Of a stretch of 33,580 nucleotides of DNA, positions 8,407 to 16,833 are shown piece by piece. The notes under the pieces are model-generated. The model worked only from the letters and a program-made list of their open reading frames with translations. It was not told where the DNA came from and ran no database searches. The translations under genes were made by a program, and so were the position numbers. Positions within the stretch are counted from its first letter, which is position 1; every line of letters starts with the position of its first letter. Where the stretch lies: positions 1-33,580 of the forward strand of contig NZ_JASZYF010000045.1 in the NCBI RefSeq assembly GCF_030317115.1, given 5' to 3'. This DNA is from Variovorax gracilis. Lineage in GTDB: Bacteria > Pseudomonadota > Gammaproteobacteria > Burkholderiales > Burkholderiaceae_C.

Positions 8407-9417
8407 ATGTCTTGCGTTCCCGCCGTCTTCCAGGCCTTGCGCACCCGCAGCGAGGCGGGTCGGACCGTGTCGCGCGTGGAGCGTACGAGCCCGGAGGAAC
8501 TCTCGGGCGGCGACCTCGTCCTTCGCGCTCGATATGCAGGTGTCAACTACAAAGACTGCCTGGCCATTTGCGGCCGGGCAAAGATCATCACGGAATTTCC
8601 GCGCATCGCGGGAATTGAAGTGGTGGGCGAGGTGCTGGAATCCTCACGTGCGCTATTCCCGCTCGGGACGGAGGTGCTGGTCCACGGTTTCCAGACAGGC
8701 ATCGACTTCGACGGAGGATTTTCGGAGATCGTGCGCGTCCCTGCAGAGCACGCGCAGCTCCTGCCGTCGGGCCTCACCGCATTCGAAGCGGCGGTCCTTG
8801 GGGTGCCCGGCTTCACGGCCGCCATGGCGTTGGAGCGCTTCGAACAGTGCGGCCTGGAGCCAGACTCAGGGCTGGTCGCCGTGTCAGGAGCCAGCGGAGC
8901 CGTGGGACTCATGTCAATCGCCATCCTGAGCAAGGCGGGCTATAGGGTCGCCGCGCTCACCCGCCGGATGGACCAGGAGCCAATCCTCCGCCAGGTCGGA
9001 GCGGTCGAAGTCATTGAGACCCGCATAACCTTGGAGTCACAGCGGCCACTGGAGAAGGCTCGCTTCGCTGCGGCTATCGACAACGTCGGCGGCCCCGTGC
9101 TGTCGTGGTTGCTGCGGTCCATGCATGACGAAGGCTACGTTGCCTCGGTAGGCAATGCCGGGAGCAACAGTTATGAAGGCAGCGTGCTGCCTTTCATCAT
9201 GCGACGCGTGCAACTCTTCGGGGTGGAAGCCAATGCACTTTGGCCGCAGCGCGTGCGCCTTTGGGACCGGCTCGCGGGCGACCTCAAGCCGGACTTCACC
9301 ACGCTGATGTCGCACGTACACCGCATGCGACTGGAGGACGTTATGGAACACGCAGCACTGCAACTACAGGGTGCCACAAGTGGACGCACGATTGTCACGT
9401 TTCCGGAGGTCTCATGA
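8407..9417 (+). CDS. YhdH/AcuI-type NAD(P)H-dependent oxidoreductase (MDR superfamily)
   Basis: A 336-residue zinc-free medium-chain dehydrogenase/reductase of the YhdH/AcuI group, which includes acrylyl-CoA reductase. Features: residues 1-130 form the GroES-like domain with RYAGVNYKDCLAI and FPRIAGIEVVGEV; the nucleotide-binding Rossmann motif is VAVSGASGAVGLMSIAIL; then AALTRRMDQEPILRQVGAVEVI and the late signature VASVGNAGSNSYEGSVLPFI. It starts seven bases after the CoA-transferase stop and its stop overlaps the ATG of the racemase (ATGA), so the three are translated together. In context it may reduce an enoyl-CoA or related intermediate. Substrate unproven. Confidence 0.9.
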   Translation: MSCVPAVFQALRTRSEAGRTVSRVERTSPEELSGGDLVLRARYAGVNYKDCLAICGRAKIITEFPRIAGIEVVGEVLESSRALFPLGTEVLVHGFQTGIDFDGGFSEIVRVPAEHAQLLPSGLTAFEAAVLGVPGFTAAMALERFEQCGLEPDSGLVAVSGASGAVGLMSIAILSKAGYRVAALTRRMDQEPILRQVGAVEVIETRITLESQRPLEKARFAAAIDNVGGPVLSWLLRSMHDEGYVASVGNAGSNSYEGSVLPFIMRRVQLFGVEANALWPQRVRLWDRLAGDLKPDFTTLMSHVHRMRLEDVMEHAALQLQGATSGRTIVTFPEVS

Positions 9418-10583
9418 GCGGTCCGCTTGCGGGCCTGCGCGTGCTGGAGATGGAAGCCATCGGCCCCGTTCCCTGGGCGGGCATGATGCTGTCCGACATG
9501 GGGGCGGACGTGCTGCGCATCGACCGGCCCGAGGCGCCCCACATGGGGCTGCGCCGCGACGAGCGCTTCCAATTCAACGCACGCGGCAAGCGATCCGTGC
9601 TGGCCGACGTCAAGACACCGGAGGGACGCGATCTGGTGCTGGATCTGCTGCAGCGCGCCGACGTGCTGCTGGAGGGCCTGAGACCGGGCGTGATGGAGCG
9701 GCTCGGCCTGGGCCCAGATGCCTGCCTGGCGCGCAACCCGGCGCTGGTGTACGGCCGGATGACGGGCTGGGGCCAGACCGGCCCGCTGGCGCAAGCCGTG
9801 GGACACGACATCAACTACATCGCGGCCACCGGTGCACTGCATGCCATCGGTCCGGCCGAAGGTCCGCCCACGGTGCCCCTGAACCTGGTCGGTGATTTCG
9901 GTGGCGGCGGCATGCTTCTGCTCGTCGGTGTGCTCGCAGGCGTGATCGAGGCGAAGAGCAGCCGCAAGGGCCAGGTGGTCGACGCAGCCATGGTGGACGG
10001 CTCGCTTGCCCTGCTCGCGCCCATCCTGGGCCAGTGGCAGGCCGGTGAATGGACCGATCGGCGGCAGGCCAACTGGCTGGACGGTGGTGCGCCTTTCTAT
10101 GGGACTTATGCGGCCTTGGACGGCAAGCACCTGGCGGTCGGCGCCATCGAACCGCGGTTTTATGCGGCCTTACTGAATGGCCTCGGCATCCACGGCGAGC
10201 AGCTGCCGCGCCAGCACGACAAGGAGGCCTGGCCCGCACTGCGGGAACGCTTCGCTTCCATCTTTCGCCAGCATCCGCGCGAGCATTGGATGGCCGTGTT
10301 CGAAGGCACCGAAGCTTGCGTGTCACCGATCCTCTCGCTCGCCGAGCTCGCCGTGCAGCCGCACCTGGCAGCCCGCGGCAACTTCGTTGAAGTCGCGGGC
10401 ACCATGCATCCCGCCCCGGCGCCGCGCTTCTCGCGCACGCCGTCGCGCATTGCTGGCGGGCCTGTGGTGCGAGGTGCCGGCAGCGAAGCGGCGCTGGCCG
10501 ACTGGGGGGTGCAGGCGCCCGCCAAAGGCGCCGTTCGTGTACCCGTGCGTGTCTACGGCAAGGAGCGGCCTCCGCGTGGCTAG
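9414..10583 (+). CDS. Alpha-methylacyl-CoA racemase-type CoA-transferase superfamily protein
   Basis: A 389-residue member of the family III CoA-transferase fold. It carries the racemase triad rather than transferase features: His131 in VGHDINYIAATGAL, Asp161 in NLVGDFGGGGML and Glu246 in VGAIEPRFYAALL. These align with His126, Asp156 and Glu241 of the Mycobacterium tuberculosis racemase MCR, as I recall them. The enzyme would epimerise the alpha carbon of 2-methyl-branched acyl-CoAs so that a stereospecific acyl-CoA dehydrogenase can use them. That is consistent with the dehydrogenase on the divergent transcript. The start overlaps the upstream stop (ATGA at 9414-9417) with GGAGG just before it. 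Length is close to the family norm. Confidence 0.9.
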   Translation: MSGPLAGLRVLEMEAIGPVPWAGMMLSDMGADVLRIDRPEAPHMGLRRDERFQFNARGKRSVLADVKTPEGRDLVLDLLQRADVLLEGLRPGVMERLGLGPDACLARNPALVYGRMTGWGQTGPLAQAVGHDINYIAATGALHAIGPAEGPPTVPLNLVGDFGGGGMLLLVGVLAGVIEAKSSRKGQVVDAAMVDGSLALLAPILGQWQAGEWTDRRQANWLDGGAPFYGTYAALDGKHLAVGAIEPRFYAALLNGLGIHGEQLPRQHDKEAWPALRERFASIFRQHPREHWMAVFEGTEACVSPILSLAELAVQPHLAARGNFVEVAGTMHPAPAPRFSRTPSRIAGGPVVRGAGSEAALADWGVQAPAKGAVRVPVRVYGKERPPRG

Positions 10584-10599
10584 CAGCATCGAGGACTGC

Positions 10600-10680
10600 A
10601 CCGTGGACACCGCAGGCGCCATCGTGAGTGGCTGTCCGGTCGGTGCGGTCGGCGCGCGCTTGGTGCACGGTGGCGATCCG
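10600..10680 (+). pseudogene. Relic of a thiolase C-terminus
   Basis: Just after the racemase gene a frame reads TVDTAGAIVSGCPVGAVGAR. This follows the C-terminal thiolase signature GGAIALGHPxGATGAR, but the catalytic-motif His of GHP is Cys and one Gly is lost. There is no thiolase sequence before or after it, so it is a roughly 27-codon remnant. The same frame runs on to a stop at 10746 through duplicated non-thiolase DNA. A thiolase would have made sense at the end of this acyl-CoA operon. The short length limits confidence. Confidence 0.5.
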
Positions 10681-10718
10681 GAGCGGCCAACGCGGCTCTG
10701 GCTGCTGCGCTTTGACCG

Positions 10719-10894
10719 CAAGCTGGCCGGCCTGCAGGTGCCCTGAAGCTGAGGACGCACGCTAGCGGTCGTGCGAGGCGTCCCCTAGGGAAAACAGAGC
10801 TGGCCCCGTGCCAATGACACAGGCACCGCAAGGTGCCTCGTTGCCGCAGAAATCCCAATCACAAGCCGTAGTACTTGTCCACGTTCGTGCGATA
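10719..10894. repeat. Duplicated PRC-barrel 3' segment, copy A
   Basis: This segment recurs in the same orientation at 22155-22372 with high identity over most of its length. Copy A lacks a stretch of roughly 35 bases and has small indels. On the minus strand it contains the last 11 codons and stop of the PRC-barrel gene (10859-10894) and the conserved hairpin 10821-10838 (stem AGGCACC/GGTGCCT). It then joins directly to a dehalogenase relic. It is a decayed partial copy of the locus at 22.2-22.4 kb. Confidence 0.88.
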
Positions 10895-11590
10895 TCGTCG
10901 ATGCAGGAATGAAGAGAGAAGCGCGGCATCGATGTTGATTGGACAGAGGTTCTGAATCGCTGACGCAAGGCCTACCGCGATCAGTTGGATGCCGTAATGG
11001 CTGGCACAATTCCATGGAGGTCCACGGATCGCATATATCGGTCCACGCTCGATCGCATCCTGGCCGACGTGGACCGGAAGAGTGCATTTTCGCCGGAGGA
11101 TCGCGACGAACTGAGTGCCGCATGGTCGACTCTGAAACCATGGCCGGATACATTGCCCGGGCTCACGCGGCTTCGCGAGCGGTTCAGGTTGTCGACGCTG
11201 TCGAACGGTTCGATGGCCTCGATCATCAATATCGTCAAGACGCATGATCTCCCGTTCGACTACATTCTGACTGCGGAGTTGGTCAATTCGTCAAAGCCAG
11301 ACCCCCGCGTCTATGCGTTGGCGCAGAAGTCACTGGGCGTGCGTGCCGACGAAATCCTCATGGTCGCATGCCACAAATACGATCTGGCGGCTGCAAAGAA
11401 ATTCGGCTTCAAGGTCGCGTTCATTTCGCGGCCCCCGGAGTTTGGCGCCCGAGGCGAAGTGGATGTCGTGACAGAGGCCTACTTTGAGTCGGTAGCTCCA
11501 AGCTTGAGCGACTTGGCGAACTTGTTGACGACATGCGCCTATCGCAAGACCAGCGTTTGCGGAAAGGTCAGGGTCGGTTCGCCGAAATGA
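10895..11590 (+). pseudogene. Haloacid dehalogenase type II, truncated and interrupted
   Basis: The 3' part encodes a clear HAD-superfamily haloacid dehalogenase: FRLSTLSNGSMASIINIVKT (motif II Ser/Asn), AELVNSSKPDPRVYALAQKS (motif III Lys) and MVACHKYDLAAAKKFGFKVA. The N-terminal part with the nucleophile Asp (DxDGT-type) is missing. The frame before the first usable start still reads GIDVDWTEVLNR, then TGA at 10961-10963 where the family has Trp, then RKAYRDQLDAVMAG. A further TGA lies a few codons upstream. The 5' side abuts duplicated PRC-barrel sequence at about 10894. A TTG at 10985 could start a 201-residue product, but without the catalytic Asp it would be inactive. Confidence 0.85.
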
Positions 11591-11829
11591 AGGAAGTTTG
11601 GGTAGGCGGAAAAGGCGGATGGACCAGCTCTCCCAACGCGGTGCGGGGACCCACGCGCAGTGACCGTGATCAGCGAGGAAGCGGGCGAGTTTGTCAAACC
11701 TCTGACTCTTTCGTCAGACTTGCGGTTTCGGGGGAGCACGCTCAGAATTCCCTCGCTTGATCCACGCGGGAACGGGACGCGACCATGCCAATGCGCCATC
11801 CATGCCCGGGCGCCCATTCGACGTTCCGG

Positions 11830-13386
11830 ATGCGATCCATCGGATGGCTGCGATCCCTGATGGTTGCGGCCATCGCCTCAGCGTTGACGCTGGGCGCGGC
11901 CGAGGCGCAGGCGCCGGCCAATGTGCGTGTGGCACTTGTCATTGGAAATGCTGCCTATGCTGCTGCACCGCTGACCAACGCCGTCAACGATTCGAGGGCC
12001 ATAGGTCGGGCGCTTCGGGACCTCGGCTTTCAGGTCATCGAGGTCAACGATGCGTCCAAGGATCAGATGGCTTCTGCCATTGAGGCGGCGAAGCACGCCC
12101 TAGACGGCAAGTACGGGATCGCCATGTTCTACTACGCGGGACATGGCATGCAGCTCGATTGGCGCAACTACCTGATCCCCGTCGATGCCAAGCTGCAAAA
12201 GCCGCAAGACGTGCTGCAGCAGACTGTCGATGTGGACGCTGTCATGGCCGCATTCAAGGCGGCAAAAACCCGGATGAGCATCCTGGTGCTAGATGCCTGC
12301 AGGGACAATCCGTTCGCGAGCACGTCCAGCGGCAAAGGCCTCGCGCCGGTGGACGCGCCGCCAGGCACATTTTTGGCCTACGCGACCGCGCCCGGCAATG
12401 TCGCCCTCGATGGCTCGGGCGCATCCGGTCATGGTCTGTACACCCAGTACCTGCTTGAAGAACTGAAAATGCCGAAGGCGAGGATCGAGGATGTGTTCAA
12501 GCGCGTGCGAATCAACGTGCGCAAGCAAAGTGGCGGCCTGCAAATTCCCTGGGAATCCACCAGCCTGGAGGAGGATTTTTCCTTTGGCAACGAGACCGCA
12601 ACGATCGTCGCGCGGCCTGTGGTACCACCGGAAACTCTTGAAGGCCAGGAAAAACAGAAAATCGAGTTTGAGGCCGAGAAGGTAGATTGGAATCGCATCC
12701 GTGAGTCCGCCAATCCAAACGATTACTTTGCCTACATGACCGCTCATCCCAATGGCTACATGAGCGAGCAGGCGCAGTTCAGGCTCGACCAATTGCAGAA
12801 GCCGGTCGTCGCGGTGCAACCCAAGAAGGGTGAAGGAGCTGCGCTCAAGAGCGGGGCACGACGATTTGAGCTCGGGGACGAGCTCGAATATGAGCGCGAT
12901 GACCGTATCGCGTTCAAGAAAATCAGCATCAAGATGAAGGTGACGGCGGCCGATGACAAATACGTGACCTTCAATACGGGCGTTGTTTGGGATCAGATGG
13001 GCTCGGTCATCAAGGACCGCTTCGGCACGAGGGATCCGGGCCTTCTGACGGCGCCTGCCGATCTCGAGGTAGGAAAGAAATGGAGATCGGCCTTTGAAAT
13101 CGTTCTACCAGATGGCGGTAAGTGGCACAGTTTCTGGGACTCACGCGCAGTCGGTCTGGAGGAAATTGCGGTCCCGGCCGGTCGTTTTATGGCGTTCAAG
13201 GTAGAGCGAGCGGGCCTTGCTGTGAGGGTGTCGGGGCAAGGGTTCAGTCAAAGGGGAGGAACCTTGTGGATCGATCCGAAGACCATGTACGTGGTCAGGA
13301 ACGACATGTGGTTCACGGACGGCGCCGGCCGGAGAACCCTCGATGAGACGACTTCGTTGGTCTCGTCCAAGCAGGTGGCGCGCTAG
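11830..13386 (+). CDS. Secreted caspase-like protease (peptidase family C14)
   Basis: From ATG 11830 the product is 518 residues. A signal peptide (residues 1-27, LMVAAIASALTLGAAEAQA) precedes a caspase-like domain at about 32-245. The fold starts with RVALVIGNAAY; the catalytic His105 lies in MFYYAGHGMQ and the catalytic Cys157 in LVLDACRDNPF, giving the His-Cys dyad of metacaspase-like C14 enzymes. After a charged linker (about 255-330) comes a C-terminal beta-rich domain (residues 330-510) of unknown family. An alternative ATG at 11785 would add 15 residues ahead of the signal peptide. It is probably periplasmic or exported. Prokaryotic caspase homologues cleave after basic residues or act in stress and signalling; the target here is unknown. 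It stands alone. Confidence 0.9.
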   Translation: MRSIGWLRSLMVAAIASALTLGAAEAQAPANVRVALVIGNAAYAAAPLTNAVNDSRAIGRALRDLGFQVIEVNDASKDQMASAIEAAKHALDGKYGIAMFYYAGHGMQLDWRNYLIPVDAKLQKPQDVLQQTVDVDAVMAAFKAAKTRMSILVLDACRDNPFASTSSGKGLAPVDAPPGTFLAYATAPGNVALDGSGASGHGLYTQYLLEELKMPKARIEDVFKRVRINVRKQSGGLQIPWESTSLEEDFSFGNETATIVARPVVPPETLEGQEKQKIEFEAEKVDWNRIRESANPNDYFAYMTAHPNGYMSEQAQFRLDQLQKPVVAVQPKKGEGAALKSGARRFELGDELEYERDDRIAFKKISIKMKVTAADDKYVTFNTGVVWDQMGSVIKDRFGTRDPGLLTAPADLEVGKKWRSAFEIVLPDGGKWHSFWDSRAVGLEEIAVPAGRFMAFKVERAGLAVRVSGQGFSQRGGTLWIDPKTMYVVRNDMWFTDGAGRRTLDETTSLVSSKQVAR

Positions 13387-13400
13387 CCTAGGGCACCGAT

Positions 13401-13425
13401 GGAAAAGGCCCTGGGCCCTTATTCC
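13401..13425 (+). terminator. Hairpin after the caspase-like gene
   Basis: Fifteen bases after the stop, GGAAAAGGCC pairs imperfectly with GGCCCTTATTCC around a CTG loop. There is no T tract, so intrinsic termination is only a possibility. Confidence 0.35.
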
Positions 13426-13826
13426 AGTAGTCACATCGCCCGAGATGCCTAGTTCATGCCGTTTCAGCGCGGCGGCACTCTTCCAAGAACGCGTCTGAGT
13501 CTGACGTTTAATCTCCAGCAGTTGGCCATACGGATTCCATTCAAATGCTTGCTCGCTTCCACTTGGGCGACGGCCTGGGCGACGCAACCGCCGACGGGAT
13601 CGACCTCCGCGGAGCGTGCCTAGTTCTTCGGAGGTGTGCGCGTCAAGCACCTTGGTCAGCAGTCGATCGGCTTCGACCGGCTTCTGCTTTCACTATCTCT
13701 CGCAACATACGGACACGTCGGTCCTTAGAAACGAATTCTTGAGAACGGACTCCTCAGTATCGTGGAGCTGGCGTCTTGCGGTGGCAAAATCCCGCGTGTC
13801 CTGTCATCCCACAAAAGACCACCCGT
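13426..13826. other. Gap upstream of carbonic anhydrase, with a transposase scrap
   Basis: About 400 bases. It contains the 39-base Tn3-type fragment listed separately. A minus-strand frame (13141-13650) is open across much of it and beyond, but its first part is the transposase scrap and the rest runs antisense to the protease gene. No promoter for the carbonic anhydrase gene could be singled out. Confidence 0.45.
13639..13677 (-). mobile_element. Short fragment of the Tn3-family transposase
   Basis: These 39 bases match 19855-19893 at 36 positions. On the minus strand they read VEADRLLTKVLDA, against VEADRMLTKVLDA in the longer transposase relic. The match stops on both sides. It is too short to show function; it is a scrap of the same element found at 19.5-20.3 kb and 33.0-33.2 kb. 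Confidence 0.6.
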
Positions 13827-14480
13827 ATGAATGTTCATCTGCAAGAACTGTTTGAACACAATCGTCTGTGGGCGGCAGAGATGGAGCGAGATCGACCGGG
13901 CTTTTTCCGGCGGCTGACGGCGCAGCAGAACCCGCGCTACATGTGGATTGGATGTAGCGATTCCCGGGTTCCCGCCAACCAGATCACCGGGCTCGATCCA
14001 GGTGAGGTCTTCGTCCATCGCAATGTTGCGAACGTGGTGGTAGCGACGGACTTGAACTGCCTGTCAACCATTCAGTTCGCAGTGGACCAGTTGAAGGTCG
14101 ACCACGTGATGGTGGTGGGGCACTACGGATGTGGGGGTGTGCTTGCTGCCTTAAACAACACGCGCGTCGGCTTGGCAGACAACTGGCTCAGTCACGTCAA
14201 GGATGTTGCTGCCAAGCACAAGCAGTTGCTTGAAAGCGCTGCGCTCGTGAGACGGCACGATCTGCTGTGCGAGCTCAATGTCATTGAACAGGTGGTAAAC
14301 GTGGCGGAAACAACGGTGATACAAGACGCTTGGTCGCGTGGACAGGCTGTGACGTTGCACGGTTGGATATACGGTATATCGGACGGACTCTTGAAAGATC
14401 TGGGGATGACCATCACGGGGCCTGACCGAATCGAGTCGGTGTACCAAGGGGTCTTGCGCCAAGGCATATCGACAAGCTGA
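13827..14480 (+). CDS. can: Beta-class carbonic anhydrase
   Basis: A 217-residue beta-carbonic anhydrase, interconverting CO2 and bicarbonate in the cytoplasm. Zinc ligands are Cys43, His99 and Cys102; the Asp45-Arg47 dyad lies in GCSDSRVPAN, with HRNVAN following and VVGHYGCGGV later. Length and the C-terminal WIYGISDGLLKDLGM motif match the E. coli Can type. Translation from ATG 13827 gives the family N-terminus; the frame is open 17 codons further up but those are not family-like. It is a stand-alone gene here and commonly supplies bicarbonate for carboxylation reactions. Symbol by similarity to can. Confidence 0.94.
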   Translation: MNVHLQELFEHNRLWAAEMERDRPGFFRRLTAQQNPRYMWIGCSDSRVPANQITGLDPGEVFVHRNVANVVVATDLNCLSTIQFAVDQLKVDHVMVVGHYGCGGVLAALNNTRVGLADNWLSHVKDVAAKHKQLLESAALVRRHDLLCELNVIEQVVNVAETTVIQDAWSRGQAVTLHGWIYGISDGLLKDLGMTITGPDRIESVYQGVLRQGISTS

Positions 14481-14812
14481 CAGTCGACGAAGTACGTGGC
14501 GAGCGACGCCGCCTCCACGGACAAACGGCGGCTCGGACGACGAGCAAACCTCCGGACGATTACCCCGTCCCGGATTTCCTCAAGGATGTCGGCGAAGGGG
14601 CAAGCTCCGAGGTAGATGAGCCTGTCGTAAGAAAGGCGCGAAGGTCAGCTTTCAACGGTCGCCGTCGTTCACCCCGGAAATTCGATCGGCGGCAACCAGT
14701 CCATGAAGCCGACTTTTCCGCCGAGAGCAGTCCCACTCAGTCAGCGCCCTCAAGCACACGATCGCCCGGGCGAAACCCTCGAAGGCGTTCTGATCAGACG
14801 CGCGGGCACTCA
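14481..14812. other. Convergent intergenic region
   Basis: About 330 bases between the convergent carbonic anhydrase and lysR-type genes. One plus-strand frame without a start codon stays open across it (including KPPDDYPVPDFLKDVGEG), which may be a relic of an unidentified gene. No terminator with a T tract was found. Confidence 0.4.
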
Positions 14813-15706
14813 CTAACCAGTGATGATCGGTTTGAGCGCGTCGATCTCCGCGGCAATGAAGTCAAAGAAGACGCTGACGCGGGCGGTCTTCCGAATCTCC
14901 GGCATCGCGAGCAGCCGCCAGTCCCGCGACAGCGCCGGAATGGGACCGAGCACCCGGACCAGCTCCGTCTCGGAATCCCCGAGTGCTGTCGGCAGCGGCG
15001 CGATGCCTACACCGGCCTTCACTGACAGCAAGAGGCCGAGCACACTGCCGCTCCGGGCCACGATCGTCGCATCCGGTGCGACCTGGCGCAGCCACTGGCT
15101 CGCGCGGTGGCCTGCCATGCTTTCCTCAAACCCCGCCAGCGGATGCGCCTGGATTTCCTCGATGGACGAAGGCTTGCCATGCCGCGACACATAGTCCCGG
15201 CTCGCATAGACGGCCCACAGCGAGTCGCCCACCTTGCGACCGACCAGCACGGCATCGTCGGTGTCGCCTGAACGCAGGGCGACGTCGGCCTCGCCGCTGC
15301 GCAGGTCGACGTACTTATCGCTCATCACGAATTCCACGTGCAGGTCGGGGTGCAGCGCATGGAAGCGATCCAGCAACCCGGAACGCGTCAACCGGTTGAC
15401 CAACGGCTCCGGGCAGGTGAGCCGGATCACACCCGCCGCATTGCGCCTCGAAACGACCAGCACCTGCTCGAACTCGCTCACGGCCCGCTCGACCTCACGC
15501 GCGGCTTGCAGCATCTCGGTGCCGAAATCGGTGAGCCTGTAGCCGGTGGTATGACGCTGAACCAGGGCACGGCCGATGTGCCGCTCCAGCGCGGTCAGCC
15601 GTCGCTGCACAGTCGACTGGTCGACTTCCAGAGCACGGCCTGCGGCCAACGTGCTGCCGTGCCGCGCCACAGCCACGAAGTATTTCAGGTCGTTCCAGTC
15701 GAGCAT
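14813..15706 (-). CDS. LysR family transcriptional regulator
   Basis: A 297-residue LysR-type regulator. The N-terminal helix-turn-helix (residues 3-62) begins DWNDLKYFVAVARHGSTLAA and includes VDQSTVQRRLTALERHIG. The substrate-binding domain follows from about residue 90 (GVIRLTCPEPLVNRL, DVALRSGDTDDAVLVGRKVG). The DWNDLKYFxxVARxGS opening is typical of the Burkholderiales subgroup acting on small transport or detoxification operons. It is divergent from a Bug binding protein and a methyltransferase across about 100 bases, which it most likely controls. Confidence 0.93.
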   Translation of the reverse strand: MLDWNDLKYFVAVARHGSTLAAGRALEVDQSTVQRRLTALERHIGRALVQRHTTGYRLTDFGTEMLQAAREVERAVSEFEQVLVVSRRNAAGVIRLTCPEPLVNRLTRSGLLDRFHALHPDLHVEFVMSDKYVDLRSGEADVALRSGDTDDAVLVGRKVGDSLWAVYASRDYVSRHGKPSSIEEIQAHPLAGFEESMAGHRASQWLRQVAPDATIVARSGSVLGLLLSVKAGVGIAPLPTALGDSETELVRVLGPIPALSRDWRLLAMPEIRKTARVSVFFDFIAAEIDALKPIITG

Positions 15707-15807
15707 TGCCCGTTATGCACTATTGCGGCCCCGTTCCGCAAGTCTGCGCCTTGTGGCCCATGGAGCGCCGGCCTACGCTGGGGTTGCCACATCACTTCGA
15801 GGCCGCA

Positions 15808-16833
15808 ATGACGACAAGCCCACTCACGAATGGCCACATGCCGCGGCGCCGGGTGCTGATTGCCGCTGCCACCGCAGCGGCTGCGGCAGTCTGCAGTTTC
15901 GCCGCCCTCGGTCAAACGGCGTCCTCAGCGAAGCAAGAACGCCTTCGCATCCTTTGCACCGGCCCCGCAGGCAGCGTGCCGGACATCATCGCGCGAAGTT
16001 TCGGCGAAGCGCTTGTCGGTGTCTTCGCGCAGCAAGTCGTCGTCGACAACCGGCCCGGTGCGGCGGGCCAGATCGCGGTACAGGCGCTGAAGTCGGCGCC
16101 GGCCGATGGCTCGACCTGGCTCTTGGGACAGGGTGCGATCGCCAGCCTCTACCCCACGTTGTACCGGAAGCTCGGTTACGACCCTGCGCGGGACCTCGTG
16201 CCCGTGTCGCTCGCGGCAGAGATGAATCTTGGTGTCGCCGTGGGCAATGCCGTGCCGGCGGAGGTCACCGACACGAGGATGCTGGTGGAGTGGATGCGGC
16301 GCCATCCCGGCGAGGCCAACGCCGCGTCGCCAGGCACCGGCACCCTGCCGCACATTCTTGAGGTCATGCTGTTCGACCAGGCAGGGCTGGACTGGCGCCA
16401 TGTTCCCTATCCGGGCGGCCCGCCCGCTATGGCGGCGCTGCTCGGCGGCCAAGTCGCCGTGCTGGTGCTCCCGGAAGGCCTCCTGCTGCCACAACTCGCC
16501 ACCGATCGCCTGAGGATGCTCGGCACGTCGGGACTCGAGCGCAGCCGCTTCTCGCCGGCGGTGCCCACGCTCGCCGAACAGGGCCACGCGCGATCGGTGA
16601 TGCGCGAATGGTTCGCCTTCTTCGCACCGGCTGGCACCCCGGCCAGCGTCGCGGAACAGGCATCGGAGGCAGTGGGCAATGTCGTCGCTCGCGCCGGACT
16701 GGCACGTCGGTTCGGGGATGCAGCCATGGTGGTCGCACACAGTTCGCCCAAAGAGCTGACCGCGAAGGTAGAGGACGACCGCCGTGCCTGGGGGCCGCTG
16801 CTGGTCAACGCTGGCATCCGGGGGGACGCATGA
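15808..16833 (+). CDS. Bug/TctC family periplasmic substrate-binding protein
   Basis: From ATG 15808 (GAGG five bases upstream) the product is 341 residues. The leader MPRRRVLIAAATAAAAAV has an Arg triplet followed by a hydrophobic core, compatible with Tat or Sec export. The mature part carries Bug family marks: RILCTGPAGSVPDIIARSFG, VVDNRPGAAGQIAVQALKSA, VPYPGGPPAMAALLGGQV and TLAEQG. It differs from the binding protein at 4.0-5.0 kb and is a paralogue. Its stop overlaps the methyltransferase start by ATGA, so the two are coupled; the divergent lysR-type gene probably regulates both. The ligand is unknown, presumably a small carboxylate. Confidence 0.9.
   Translation: MTTSPLTNGHMPRRRVLIAAATAAAAAVCSFAALGQTASSAKQERLRILCTGPAGSVPDIIARSFGEALVGVFAQQVVVDNRPGAAGQIAVQALKSAPADGSTWLLGQGAIASLYPTLYRKLGYDPARDLVPVSLAAEMNLGVAVGNAVPAEVTDTRMLVEWMRRHPGEANAASPGTGTLPHILEVMLFDQAGLDWRHVPYPGGPPAMAALLGGQVAVLVLPEGLLLPQLATDRLRMLGTSGLERSRFSPAVPTLAEQGHARSVMREWFAFFAPAGTPASVAEQASEAVGNVVARAGLARRFGDAAMVVAHSSPKELTAKVEDDRRAWGPLLVNAGIRGDA

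Noticed and set aside
9171..10130. 319-codon minus-strand frame opposite the racemase gene
   Set aside because: Antisense to a gene with an intact catalytic triad; no independent ribosome binding site or family match.
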